Source: Nitrospirota bacterium (GTDB taxonomy: Bacteria > Nitrospirota > Nitrospiria > Nitrospirales > Nitrospiraceae). From it: 64,000 nucleotides of DNA. Within the stretch, counting starts at the first letter, position 1. Every line of letters starts with the position of its first letter. Below the pieces are notes generated by a model that searched no databases, had not been told where the DNA came from, and saw only the letters and a program-made list of their open reading frames with translations. Shown here one piece after another: positions 17,764 to 25,959 of this stretch. The stretch spans positions 17,322-81,321 of the forward strand of contig JACRLR010000061.1 of assembly GCA_016219645.1 (NCBI GenBank), given 5' to 3'. Both the position numbers and the translations under genes were made by a program.

Positions 17764-17792
17764 TTGAAGCCCTCATAACTGTGGTGTACAAT
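17764..17792 (+). promoter_or_regulatory. sigma-70-type promoter of degQ
   Basis: TTGAAG at 17764-17769 and TACAAT at 17787-17792 are spaced by 17 bases, with TG just before the -10 element. Transcription would begin at about 17799, upstream of both candidate degQ starts. Confidence 0.65.
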
Positions 17793-17845
17793 ATACCGTT
17801 CAGCTCATGATGTTACGTCAGTTAACCCTGTGGAGGAACGCTGTT

Positions 17846-19363
17846 ATGGTCACTCGGAGTAAGGGAGGGGATGTCCAAGGTTTTTTCACAAGTATCGGTC
17901 TGGTCATGAGTGTCTTGGCATGTACTGTCCTGTTGAGTGAACCCACTGCCTTAGCCGCCGGGGTTCCAGCCGGGCTGGCACAAGGATTCTCAGAGATTGT
18001 CAAACAGGTCACCCCAGCCGTGGTAAATATTGCGGTGACCGGAGGTGAAAAAAGTGGAGGCCGAGGCCGGAGATCGCCGTTACCCCCGGGCCCTTTTGAA
18101 GGACCTCCGGGTGAAGAAGCACCAGGAGGGGAACTTCCGACGCCTCCACCAATGCCTCCAGGCGGAGGGCATGGGCGCCCTGATCAGAGCGCCGGATCCG
18201 GTGTCATCGTTGATCCAAACGGCTTTATCGTGACCAACAACCATGTGGTTGAAGGCGCCACGCAGATCACTGTCACGCTCAGCGATCGACGTGAATTCAG
18301 CGCAAAAGTGGTGGGAACCGATCCGAAGACGGACTTGGCTGTCGTGAAGATCGACGCGAAGAACCTTCCCTCCTTAAAATGGGCAGAATATGAGAAGTTA
18401 CAGGTCGGCGATCTTGTGTTGGCAGTCGGCAGTCCGTTCGGGCTGAGTTCGACCGTCACCCTGGGCATCATCAGCGCGTTGGGGCGAGGCAATGTCGGGA
18501 TTGCCGACTATGAAGATTTCATCCAGACCGATGCGGCCATCAATCCGGGCAATTCCGGCGGGGCCTTGGTTAATTTGAGCGGCGAACTCATCGGGATCAA
18601 TACGGCAATTTTCTCAAGGACTGGAGGATCCGAGGGGATCGGCTTCGCTATTCCGAGCAGTATCGCACTGGACATCGTTGAGAGTCTGCAGAAAACCGGT
18701 AAGGTCGTGCGCGGCTGGATGGGTGTCGCGATTCAAGAGATTACGCCGGCCTTGGCAAAATCCTTCAAGCTTCCGGAGCATCGCAAAGGTGTCCTCATTA
18801 GCGACGTGAATGAAAACGGCCCTTCCCACGCAGCGGGCATCAAGCGCGGGGATGTCGTGGTTGCATTCAACGGGAAAGAAGTTCTCAACGTGAGTCAGTT
18901 GCGGAACCTCGTCGCACGCACGATGGTCGGCAAGGATGCACAGGTGAAGGTGTTGCGAGACGGCAAGGAACAGACTATCGCCGTGAAGGTGGCGGAGCGG
19001 CCGACGGATGAAATGTTGGCGAAGAGGGAGCCATCGCCTCCGAAGGAACAGGTCGAACCGGTGAAGCTGCCGGATAATGTCCTCGCATCCCTTCGTGTGC
19101 AAGCGTTGGACGCAGCCACGATGAGCCAATTGAACATCCCGGCGAAGATGACGGGTGTGGTCGTGACGTCTGTCGAGGGCGGCGGTCCTGCGGAATCGGC
19201 CGGCGTGCAGCGCGGTGATGTCATTCAGGAAGTGAACCACCAAGTTGTGACCAAGCTCGAAGACTACCAGAAAGCTTCGAGTGCGCTGAAAAAAGACGAG
19301 ATGGCCGTCCTGCTTCTGAGCCGGCAGGGGAATAATCTGTTTGTGGCGGTCAATCCCCAGTAA
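17846..19363 (+). CDS. degQ: DegQ/HtrA-family periplasmic serine protease
   Basis: This is a Do-type protease/chaperone for misfolded envelope proteins. From ATG 17846 (GGAGGAA 7 bases upstream) the 505-residue product has a signal peptide (about 1-38, ending ALAA), a Pro/Gly-rich loop, a trypsin-like domain with the His (TNNHVV), Asp (TDLAVVKI) and Ser (NPGNSGGAL) of the triad, and two PDZ domains ([20 protein letters not shown] and after [12 protein letters not shown]). An earlier in-frame ATG at 17807 would add 13 residues and spoil the signal peptide. It lies just upstream of tatC. Confidence 0.95.
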   Translation: MVTRSKGGDVQGFFTSIGLVMSVLACTVLLSEPTALAAGVPAGLAQGFSEIVKQVTPAVVNIAVTGGEKSGGRGRRSPLPPGPFEGPPGEEAPGGELPTPPPMPPGGGHGRPDQSAGSGVIVDPNGFIVTNNHVVEGATQITVTLSDRREFSAKVVGTDPKTDLAVVKIDAKNLPSLKWAEYEKLQVGDLVLAVGSPFGLSSTVTLGIISALGRGNVGIADYEDFIQTDAAINPGNSGGALVNLSGELIGINTAIFSRTGGSEGIGFAIPSSIALDIVESLQKTGKVVRGWMGVAIQEITPALAKSFKLPEHRKGVLISDVNENGPSHAAGIKRGDVVVAFNGKEVLNVSQLRNLVARTMVGKDAQVKVLRDGKEQTIAVKVAERPTDEMLAKREPSPPKEQVEPVKLPDNVLASLRVQALDAATMSQLNIPAKMTGVVVTSVEGGGPAESAGVQRGDVIQEVNHQVVTKLEDYQKASSALKKDEMAVLLLSRQGNNLFVAVNPQ

Positions 19364-19431
19364 TACATATGACGCTGGCCACAATCGCCCGGTCCCCGGG
19401 CGGTCGTGGCCAACCATGGGATAACGCTCGC

Positions 19432-20385
19432 ATGGCCTTCGGTTTGAATTCAATCAACCAGTGGCTGCAAGACACGATCTTTAAGCCGCTGGAAGATAAG
19501 AAGATGCCGGTCATGGAGCACCTCGTGGAGCTCCAGGTTCGGCTGACACGTGTAGCGATCATCACTGGCGTGGTATTTGTCGGCACGTTTTTCTACGCCG
19601 ATCTGTTGGTCAAGTGGCTTCGCATTCCCCTCCAGAACATGTTCATGCCGGGCTCTTTGTCCTGGGTGCCGACTGATTTGCCGACCGTTCCGTTTGTTTT
19701 TCTCGCGCCGGCTGAAGCGTTATGGCAAAACGTCAAGGTGGCCGGGCTTTTTGCTGTTGCCGCTGCTACCCCATACATTCTCTGGGAAGTCTGGCATTTC
19801 GTGGTGCCTGGGCTCCATGCCCAGGAACGACGTTTTGTGGCGCCGTTTGTGTTGTTGACCGCACTGGCTTTTTACGCAGGGGTGGGCTTTTCTTTTTTCT
19901 TTGTGCTTCCATTCGCGCTGAACTTTTTGATTTCCTACGGTGTGACCGCCGGCTTCATTCCCCAGATCTCCATTGCACAGTATGTCGGATTTGCCCTGTG
20001 GTTCTTGCTGATATTCGGGTTGATTTTCGAAGTTCCACTCGCGATTACTCTCATGGCAAAGCTTGGGTGGGTCGATGCGCCTTTTCTCAAGCGGTATCGT
20101 AAGTGGGCGCTGCTGGGGTCGTTCATCTTTGCCGCAATTCTCACGCCGACGCCCGACCCCTTCAACCAATGTCTCATGGCCTTGCCGATGTACATATTCT
20201 ACGAGATTGGGATTTTTAGCGCGGGGTTTTTCAACAAGAAGAAGCCGGTATCGGAAGGGTCGGCCGTGCCGGCCGTTGCCACTGCGGCGGCGGGAAACGG
20301 CAGCGCGCCATCGATGGGACTCCCTAACGTGGGAGGAGGCGACTATGTCGGCGTGCCGACAGATAGACGAAAAGAACGAAAGTAG
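19432..20385 (+). CDS. tatC: Sec-independent protein translocase TatC
   Basis: TatC is the polytopic receptor for twin-arginine signal peptides. The protein has six predicted membrane helices and the conserved first-helix lead-in KKMPVMEHLVELQVRLTRVAI, with PFVFLAPAEALWQNVKVAG and the FEVPLAITLMAKLG block. A Gly/Ala-rich tail of about 45 residues after the last helix is longer than usual. The start is uncertain: ATG 19432 is chosen, ATG 19369 would add 21 unconserved residues, and ATG 19504 is possible. No tatA/B is adjacent. Tat would export folded cofactor enzymes, fitting the molybdenum genes that follow. Confidence 0.93.
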   Translation: MAFGLNSINQWLQDTIFKPLEDKKMPVMEHLVELQVRLTRVAIITGVVFVGTFFYADLLVKWLRIPLQNMFMPGSLSWVPTDLPTVPFVFLAPAEALWQNVKVAGLFAVAAATPYILWEVWHFVVPGLHAQERRFVAPFVLLTALAFYAGVGFSFFFVLPFALNFLISYGVTAGFIPQISIAQYVGFALWFLLIFGLIFEVPLAITLMAKLGWVDAPFLKRYRKWALLGSFIFAAILTPTPDPFNQCLMALPMYIFYEIGIFSAGFFNKKKPVSEGSAVPAVATAAAGNGSAPSMGLPNVGGGDYVGVPTDRRKERK

Positions 20386-20421
20386 GCAGATCCGACGTAA
20401 CGTCTTAGAGAGGGAAGATAC

Positions 20422-21375
20422 ATGGCTCGTGAATTGAACGTCATTCAACCCCCCGGCTCCGGTGGCAGTGATGCATGCGTCTACATGTGGGCTTGCGCGA
20501 TCTGTGATGAGAACGAAACCTGTCAGAAGGACAAAGAGGGGCACAGCCGCTGGTTGGTGGCTAAACGGATGGAACGGATCGAATACAAGGTGCTCATCAT
20601 GAGTAACAAAGGTGGCGTCGGAAAGAGCACCTGTACGACGAACCTTGCCGTGAGTCTCGCGCTCAAAGGGTGGCATGTCGGGATTTGCGATATGGATATC
20701 CATGGCCCGAATATTCCTAAAATGGTGGGGGCCGAAGGTCAGAAGCTGAAGATCAGCAGTTCAGGCGGGATTATTCCATTTCAGGCATATAATCTGAAAA
20801 TTGCCTCGATGTCCTTCTTATTGCAGAATTCCGACGATCCGATCATCTGGCGCGATGCGTACAAGTACGAATTCATCAATCAACTCCTGGGCGGTGTCGA
20901 GTGGCAGGATCTCAATTTCTTGTTTATCGACCTGCCTCCAGGTACCGGCAACGAATCGGTTACGACCATCGACCTGCTCGGGAATGTCAGCGGTGCGGTG
21001 ATCATCACAACGCCCCAGGAAGTGGCGTTGCTGGATTCCCGCAAGTCGGTGACATTCTGCAAAGATAGCGAAGTCCCGATCATCGGGATTGTCGAAAACA
21101 TGAGCGGGCTGGAGTGTCCCCATTGCCACAACCACATCGAAGTATTCCGCAAGGGCGGGGGGGAAGCCTCCGCGATCGGTATGGGTGTGCCATTTCTTGG
21201 CCGTATTCCCCTCGATCCCGATGTCGTCATTCAGTCCGACGCCGGCGAGCCATTTGCCATGTTTAATTCCGACACGCCGACGGCGGAGTGTTATCACGAC
21301 ATCGCCAACAAGGTCGAAGTGTTCTGTAAAAAGCGCGGGTCGCTCGTAAAAATTGCTTCTTCGCAGGCGCATTGA
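20422..21375 (+). CDS. Mrp/ApbC/NBP35-type iron-sulfur cluster carrier ATPase
   Basis: The 317-residue P-loop ATPase has the deviant Walker A SNKGGVGKSTCTTN, DMDIHGPNIPKM and FIDLPPGTGNE characteristic of Mrp/NBP35 proteins, and the C-terminal CPHC pair that binds the bridging Fe-S cluster. Unlike most bacterial Mrp proteins, it lacks the DUF59 domain and has an N-terminal cysteine set C19-x5-C25-x2-C28-x5-C34, reminiscent of the eukaryotic and archaeal NBP35 ferredoxin-like motif. It is followed by moeA, whose GTG start lies just past its stop, hinting at a role in maturing Mo/Fe-S enzymes (inference). Confidence 0.9.
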   Translation: MARELNVIQPPGSGGSDACVYMWACAICDENETCQKDKEGHSRWLVAKRMERIEYKVLIMSNKGGVGKSTCTTNLAVSLALKGWHVGICDMDIHGPNIPKMVGAEGQKLKISSSGGIIPFQAYNLKIASMSFLLQNSDDPIIWRDAYKYEFINQLLGGVEWQDLNFLFIDLPPGTGNESVTTIDLLGNVSGAVIITTPQEVALLDSRKSVTFCKDSEVPIIGIVENMSGLECPHCHNHIEVFRKGGGEASAIGMGVPFLGRIPLDPDVVIQSDAGEPFAMFNSDTPTAECYHDIANKVEVFCKKRGSLVKIASSQAH

Positions 21376-21388
21376 TGAAGGAGAGACT

Positions 21389-22687
21389 GTGAAGGCGACA
21401 GATGTGACGGAGGGGCTCACACAGCTCCACGAGGCGCAGCGGATCGTGTTGGGGGCAACGCCGATCCTGGGCCTGGAAAAGATCTCCCTCCTCGATGCTC
21501 TTGGCCGTGTCCTTGGTGAAGATATCGTAGCGGAACGGGATAATCCACCCTGGGATAACAGTGCGATGGATGGGTTTGCGGTGCGTTGGAACGACATCAA
21601 ACAGGAGCATGCGATTCAGAAACCGGTGACGCTCGAAGTGATCGAAGATGTTCCTGCAGGTAAGATGGCATCAAAATCTGTCGGCGCGGGGCAGGCGATC
21701 CGCATCATGACCGGAGCCCCCCTGCCGAAGGGGGCCGATACGGTTTTGAAGGTCGAGGATACGGAGTTTACAGCTGAATCTGTTCGTGTCTTCAAGCCGG
21801 AGCAGCAAGGCGCCAATATTCGACCCCAAGGGGAAGATGCCAAGAAGGGCGAATGTATCATTGGAAAAGGGACGCAAATTCGCTCGGGTGAAGCGGGGAT
21901 GTTGGCGATTCTCGCCAAATCGTTCATCTTTGCCTATCAGCAGCCTCGGGTCGCGATTCTTTCGACCGGTGATGAACTGGCGGATTTGGACGAGCGGTTT
22001 AGCGAGGAAAAAATCATCAACTCCAATAGCTACGGGATTGCCGCAGCCGTCAAAGAGGCAGGTGGTATTCCCCTGCTGCTGGGGATTGCGAGAGACACAC
22101 CCGCGGCACTGAAGGAAAAGATTTCACAAGGCCTGACGGCAGACATTCTTGTGCTGTCGGGTGGCGTATCGATGGGTGATTATGATTTCACGAAAGCGGT
22201 CTTTCATGAACTGGGCGCAGACATGAACTTCTGGAAGTTGGCAATCAGGCCTGGGCAGCCGCTGGCCTTCGGGAAGATTCAGGGTAAGCTGGCTTTTGGG
22301 TTGCCGGGAAATCCCGTGTCCTCCATGGTGACGTTCGAGCAGCTTGTGCGGCCGGCACTGCTCAAAATGAGTGGACACCGGAGTTATGGTCGGCCGGTTG
22401 TCCAGGCGCTTTTCCAGGAGAGCTTCTCAAAACGGCCGGACCGACGCCATTTCCTCCGCGGCGTGCTGACTCGGGAAGATGGTGTGTTCATGGTTCGAAC
22501 GACTGGTGCGCAAGGTTCTGGAATCTTGACGTCCATGGTGAAGGCCAATTGCTTGATCGATATTCCCGTCGAAGTGGAGCGAGTGAGCCTGGGTGATCTC
22601 GTATCGGTTCAACTGCTGAGCGGCGTAGCCTGGGCCAGCCCGACAGACTCAAGTCACACAAGTGGACATCACCAGTCCTGTTGCTGA
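21389..22687 (+). CDS. moeA: molybdopterin molybdotransferase MoeA
   Basis: MoeA inserts molybdate into adenylylated molybdopterin to complete the Mo cofactor. The 432-residue protein contains NPPWDNSAMDGFAV near the N-terminus, RIMTGAPLPKGADTVLKVED, the MoCF-binding motif VLSGGVSMGDYDF, and GLPGNPVSSMVTFE. GTG 21389 is chosen because AAGGAGAG precedes it and the family N-terminus begins there; an upstream in-frame start would overlap mrp. The C-terminus ends in an unusual His/Ser/Cys tail (HTSGHHQSCC), which may bind metal. Confidence 0.94.
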   Translation: MKATDVTEGLTQLHEAQRIVLGATPILGLEKISLLDALGRVLGEDIVAERDNPPWDNSAMDGFAVRWNDIKQEHAIQKPVTLEVIEDVPAGKMASKSVGAGQAIRIMTGAPLPKGADTVLKVEDTEFTAESVRVFKPEQQGANIRPQGEDAKKGECIIGKGTQIRSGEAGMLAILAKSFIFAYQQPRVAILSTGDELADLDERFSEEKIINSNSYGIAAAVKEAGGIPLLLGIARDTPAALKEKISQGLTADILVLSGGVSMGDYDFTKAVFHELGADMNFWKLAIRPGQPLAFGKIQGKLAFGLPGNPVSSMVTFEQLVRPALLKMSGHRSYGRPVVQALFQESFSKRPDRRHFLRGVLTREDGVFMVRTTGAQGSGILTSMVKANCLIDIPVEVERVSLGDLVSVQLLSGVAWASPTDSSHTSGHHQSCC

Positions 22688-22704
22688 CAAAAAGGAGGTC
22701 ACTG

Positions 22705-22767
22705 GTCGTCAGTCATTAGCCAAGCGGGAGGAGCATTGGCGATCTCTCCTGGCCAATGACGATTGAC
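22705..22767. repeat. imperfect inverted repeat between moeA and mobB
   Basis: An 18-base arm (22705-22722) containing GTCATTAGCCA is mirrored by TGGCCAATGACGATTGAC at 22750-22767, with 27 bases between. There is no T-tract, so it is more like a small palindromic repeat or RNA structure than a terminator. Confidence 0.5.
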
Positions 22768-22777
22768 CGGTTTTATC

Positions 22778-23302
22778 ATGGGCATACCTATCGTCGCGTT
22801 TGTCGGTCGGTCGAACAGCGGGAAAACCACGCTGATCGAGCGTGTGATTCCAGAGTTGGTCAGAGCCGGCTACAAGGTGGCAACTGTAAAGCATACGGGA
22901 CACGGGTTTGATCTCGATACGGAAGGGAAAGACAGCTGGCGTCACAAGCGAGCCGGAGCGAGCAGCGTCGTGGTTCTCTCCAAGGGGAGCATGGCAATGT
23001 TTGCCGATGTGTCCGATCAGATGCGTGTCGAAGACGTCCGGGATCGGTTTCTCGATCACACCTACGACCTGATCATCGCAGAAGGATGGAAGCACGAACG
23101 GTATCCCAAGATCATTGTCGTCCGTGAGCAGGTCGGGGAAATCCCCGTTTCTACGGAAGGGCTACTCGCGGTGGTATCGGATAAGCCTGTAGATCTGCAC
23201 GTTCCACTCTTTGGGCTGGATGACGTCGTCGGCGTTGCCGCGTTAATCATGAAGCAGTTTCCAAGATCGCAGGCTCGCTCGGAACAGGGACTAGAAGCTT
23301 AA
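22778..23302 (+). CDS. mobB: molybdopterin-guanine dinucleotide biosynthesis protein MobB
   Basis: MobB is a GTP-binding adaptor for late molybdopterin-dinucleotide synthesis. The 174-residue protein begins MGIPIVAFVGRSNSGKTTLI (P-loop) and has VATVKHTGHGFDLDTEGKDS and DLIIAEGWKHERYPKI, the MobB signature blocks. ATG 22778 starts directly at the P-loop strand as in the family. Position after moeA supports the function; no mobA is in the window. Confidence 0.93.
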   Translation: MGIPIVAFVGRSNSGKTTLIERVIPELVRAGYKVATVKHTGHGFDLDTEGKDSWRHKRAGASSVVVLSKGSMAMFADVSDQMRVEDVRDRFLDHTYDLIIAEGWKHERYPKIIVVREQVGEIPVSTEGLLAVVSDKPVDLHVPLFGLDDVVGVAALIMKQFPRSQARSEQGLEA

Positions 23303-23369
23303 ACCGGCCCTCGCTCAGCCTTTGTCGCTGATGCTGGCGCTCTTGGCGTTGTGAGCATCCCTCACACAA

Positions 23370-23396
23370 GGTAACCGACATTCGGTGTCGGTTGCC
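23370..23396 (+). other. strong hairpin between mobB and the ABC genes
   Basis: GGTAACCGACA (23370-23380) pairs with TGTCGGTTGCC (23386-23396) around a TTCGG loop, 11 pairs with one G-T. No T-tract follows, so an intrinsic terminator is unlikely; it may be an RNA processing or attenuation structure ahead of the ABC genes. Confidence 0.5.
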
Positions 23397-23457
23397 ATGC
23401 CATCGCGCGGCTCTTCAACTCACAGGTCGCGGTTACACGAGTGACAGACTGACATTC

Positions 23458-24186
23458 ATGCCCACGCCCATTCTGCATGTGCAACGTCTGGTCAAACAAT
23501 TTGGCGAATTCTTCGCCGTCAACGATATTTCGTTCGACATCAGACCGGGAGAAATTCTTGGATTGCTGGGTCCAAATGGAGCGGGGAAGACCACCACGAT
23601 TCAGATGCTGCTCGGGGTCGTCACACCGACTGCCGGATCCATTCAGATGTTCGGGCTCGATCTGGCGACTGATCGAGAGAGCATTCTGCAGCAAGTGAAT
23701 TTTTCCTCGACCTATGTCTCATTGCCGCAGGCGCTCACGGTAGAAGAGAACCTCTGGGTGATTGGGCGGTTGTATGGTCTGTCTCAGATTCGAGAACGAA
23801 TCAATGACATCGTGAAGCGGCTCGAGATGGAGGAGTTTCGTCATAAAGTGACGCGCAAGCTTTCTTCCGGGCAAAGCACTCGACTTGGGTTGGCCAAAGC
23901 GTTTTTGACCGATCCGAAGATCCTTTTTCTCGATGAGCCGACGGCGAGCCTGGATCCTGATATCGCACAAAAGATTCGGAGCTTTCTCAAGGAAGAGAGA
24001 CAGTCGTCCGGGCTGAGCGTCCTCTATAGCTCACATAATATGCACGAGATGGAAGAGATGTCGGATCGAATCATCTTCCTTCAGCGGGGAAAGATTGTGG
24101 CAGAGGGGACGGCGCAGGAGATCGTGGCGCGGTTTGGGCAGGCAGATTTAGAGGAAGTGTTTGTGAAGTTGGCGCGGGAGAAATAA
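23458..24186 (+). CDS. ABC-2 type exporter, ATP-binding subunit
   Basis: The 242-residue ATPase has Walker A GPNGAGKTTT, the signature variant LSSGQSTRLGLAKA, Walker B ILFLDEPTASLDP and the H-loop SSHNMHEM. The signature resembles export systems of the ABC-2 (drug, polysaccharide or lipid) type. ATG 23458 gives the family N-terminus TPILHVQRLVKQFG; a longer TTG frame is rejected. The permease partner follows at 24333, separated by a palindromic repeat. The substrate is unknown. Confidence 0.9.
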   Translation: MPTPILHVQRLVKQFGEFFAVNDISFDIRPGEILGLLGPNGAGKTTTIQMLLGVVTPTAGSIQMFGLDLATDRESILQQVNFSSTYVSLPQALTVEENLWVIGRLYGLSQIRERINDIVKRLEMEEFRHKVTRKLSSGQSTRLGLAKAFLTDPKILFLDEPTASLDPDIAQKIRSFLKEERQSSGLSVLYSSHNMHEMEEMSDRIIFLQRGKIVAEGTAQEIVARFGQADLEEVFVKLAREK

Positions 24187-24188
24187 GA

Positions 24189-24284
24189 GGGGGGCGATGG
24201 GTACGGTTCCCTTGCTCCCGGAGCGCGCACGATCGGAATGTGCTCGCTCGACGGCCGCAGGGGGAACCATACCCATCGCCCCCC
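24189..24284. repeat. palindromic element with conserved core (copy 1)
   Basis: Inverted arms of 23 bases (24189-24211 and 24262-24284, one mismatch; left arm GGGGGGCGATGGGTACGG) enclose a 50-base core with GCGCACGATCGGAATGTGCT. The same core occurs at 40385-40433 with completely different but again self-matching arms. It lies between the two ABC genes. Confidence 0.8.
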
Positions 24285-24332
24285 CCTGAATGGTCGACAG
24301 CCCAACCGAAGAGAGTGAAGAGAGAGGGAACG

Positions 24333-25124
24333 ATGAAGGTGCATCGGATTTACGCGCTGGTGGTGAGGCATATGTATCTGTACCGCCGCAGCTTGCCGCG
24401 CGTGATGGAAATTTTCTATTGGCCGTTTCTGGATCTCGTGATTTGGGGGTTCATCACGGTCTACCTCATGAAATTCCAGGGGCAGATCCCGGGCGCCGTG
24501 ACGTTTTTTTTGGGAGCGTTGATCCTGTGGGATGTGCTGTTTCGATCTCAACAGGGAGTCACGATTTCGTTTCTGGAGGAGATTTGGGCAAGAAATCTCA
24601 TGAACCTGTTCGCCAGTCCACTCAAGCCGAACGAATTTCTCGCTGCGACGATGGTCATGAGCATTTTCAAAGTGTTGGCGGTCTCTGTGGTCATGGTCGT
24701 CTGCGCAGGGCTGTTTTATTCCTACAACATTTTTGTGATCGGGTTGTGGCTGGTCCCATTCGTCTTAAATCTGGTGCTGACGGGCTGGATTATCGGGGTC
24801 GTGACCACGGCCCTCATCATGCGATTCGGCCAGCAAGCGGAGGTCCTGGCCTGGAGCATGGTATTCCTGTTCCAGCCCATCTCCTGTGTGTTTTATCCGA
24901 TGGAGGTGCTCCCTGGATGGCTGCAGGCCATAGCCTGGGCGAACCCGGCTGCCCATGTGTTTGAAGGGATGCGTGCCGTACTCAACGCGTCTCCCGAGCC
25001 GAGCGCCCATCTCGGCTGGGCGACCGGTCTCAATCTGTTGTTTCTCGGTATGGTCATTGCCGTCTTCCATTGGATGTTCGAGCTGTGCAGAGAAAGGGGA
25101 CTGCTGGTGCGCATTGGGGAATAA
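24333..25124 (+). CDS. ABC-2 type exporter, permease subunit
   Basis: The 263-residue polytopic protein has about six membrane helices, including GAVTFFLGALILWDVLF and a segment VLAWSMVFLFQPISCVFYP typical of ABC-2 permeases just before the last helices. ATG 24333 follows GAGAGAGGGAACG. It pairs with the ATPase at 23458-24186 to form a half-size export complex. No substrate-specific neighbour is visible. Confidence 0.88.
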   Translation: MKVHRIYALVVRHMYLYRRSLPRVMEIFYWPFLDLVIWGFITVYLMKFQGQIPGAVTFFLGALILWDVLFRSQQGVTISFLEEIWARNLMNLFASPLKPNEFLAATMVMSIFKVLAVSVVMVVCAGLFYSYNIFVIGLWLVPFVLNLVLTGWIIGVVTTALIMRFGQQAEVLAWSMVFLFQPISCVFYPMEVLPGWLQAIAWANPAAHVFEGMRAVLNASPEPSAHLGWATGLNLLFLGMVIAVFHWMFELCRERGLLVRIGE

Positions 25125-25374
25125 CCGGCAAGGAAAAAGAGAGAGATCGGATTGCCATTTTGAAGAGGGCTGTGATAGCCTCCTCTTGTCTTACCGCAGG
25201 GCCTGGCGGTGAGGTGGAATGAAACATTCAGGCCTGTCCGGTCGATGTTGCCTTGCCCGAGAATCTCGTCGGAAGTCAGACCCAAGTCGCCGCGTCCTTC
25301 GCGTCTTCGGCCAGTTCCTTCCCCCGTTCCTCGAGAACAAGACAATGTCATTACATTCAAAGGAGGAGCCCCAG
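25125..25374. other. possible long leader of the RRM gene
   Basis: About 250 bases without a convincing gene. The open frame continuing upstream of ATG 25375 has no motif and no ribosome-binding site. RRM genes of this type often have long regulated leaders in cyanobacteria; a similar role here is only a suggestion. Confidence 0.35.
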
Positions 25375-25704
25375 ATGGGTGCGAAGATCTATGTCGGTGG
25401 GTTGCCCTACTCGGCGACTGAGCAGGAGTTAAGCGATCTGTTCGGGCGGCATGGCGCCGTTGCTAGCGCACGGATCATTACGGATAAGTTTACGGGACAG
25501 TCGCGCGGCTTCGGCTTCGTTGAAATGTCTTCGGATGCGGAAGCGCAGGCGGCCATTACTGCCCTAAACGGTGCGGAAATGGGTGGGCGAACATTAACCG
25601 TCAATGAAGCGCGTCCCCAGGAGCCACGCACAGGTGGTGGAGGTGGATTCGGTGGGGGTGGTCGTAGCGGGGGTGGCGGAGGCGGTAAGCGAGACCGCTG
25701 GTAA
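25375..25704 (+). CDS. RRM-domain RNA-binding protein with Gly-rich tail
   Basis: The 109-residue protein consists of one RNA recognition motif (RNP2 KIYVGGLPY near the N-terminus, RNP1 RGFGFVEM at about residues 44-51) and a Gly/Arg tail (GGGGGFGGGGRSGGGGGG). This is the layout of cyanobacterial-type cold-induced Rbp proteins. ATG 25375 follows AAAGGAGGAG. It probably binds single-stranded RNA broadly. The gene is monocistronic, followed by a possible GC-rich hairpin at about 25727-25757. Confidence 0.93.
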   Translation: MGAKIYVGGLPYSATEQELSDLFGRHGAVASARIITDKFTGQSRGFGFVEMSSDAEAQAAITALNGAEMGGRTLTVNEARPQEPRTGGGGGFGGGGRSGGGGGGKRDRW

Positions 25705-25959
25705 TCCTCATACGCACATGTAAAAGGGGGTTGTTGTCGTTAAGATGGCAGCCCCCGTCTTCTTCCAGCTGCACTATGCCTTTCACCAGACCCTTCCTCG
25801 TCCTCATTCGACAGGGGGCCCTACGTGGGGGCTCCAGATTTCCCCCCTGTTCAGTGTGCGTTTTTCCTTTCGTCAAACGCTGTTCCAACGGTATATCTAA
25901 TGACGAACCTTGATTAATGAGCCTATGATCTGACTCACGACCGTTCGAGGAAGGACGCA

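Noticed and set aside
17288..17791. 167-codon minus-strand frame upstream of the glycosyltransferase
   Set aside because: It overlaps the N-terminal coding part of the glycosyltransferase in another frame, and its composition is low in normal hydrophobic periodicity.
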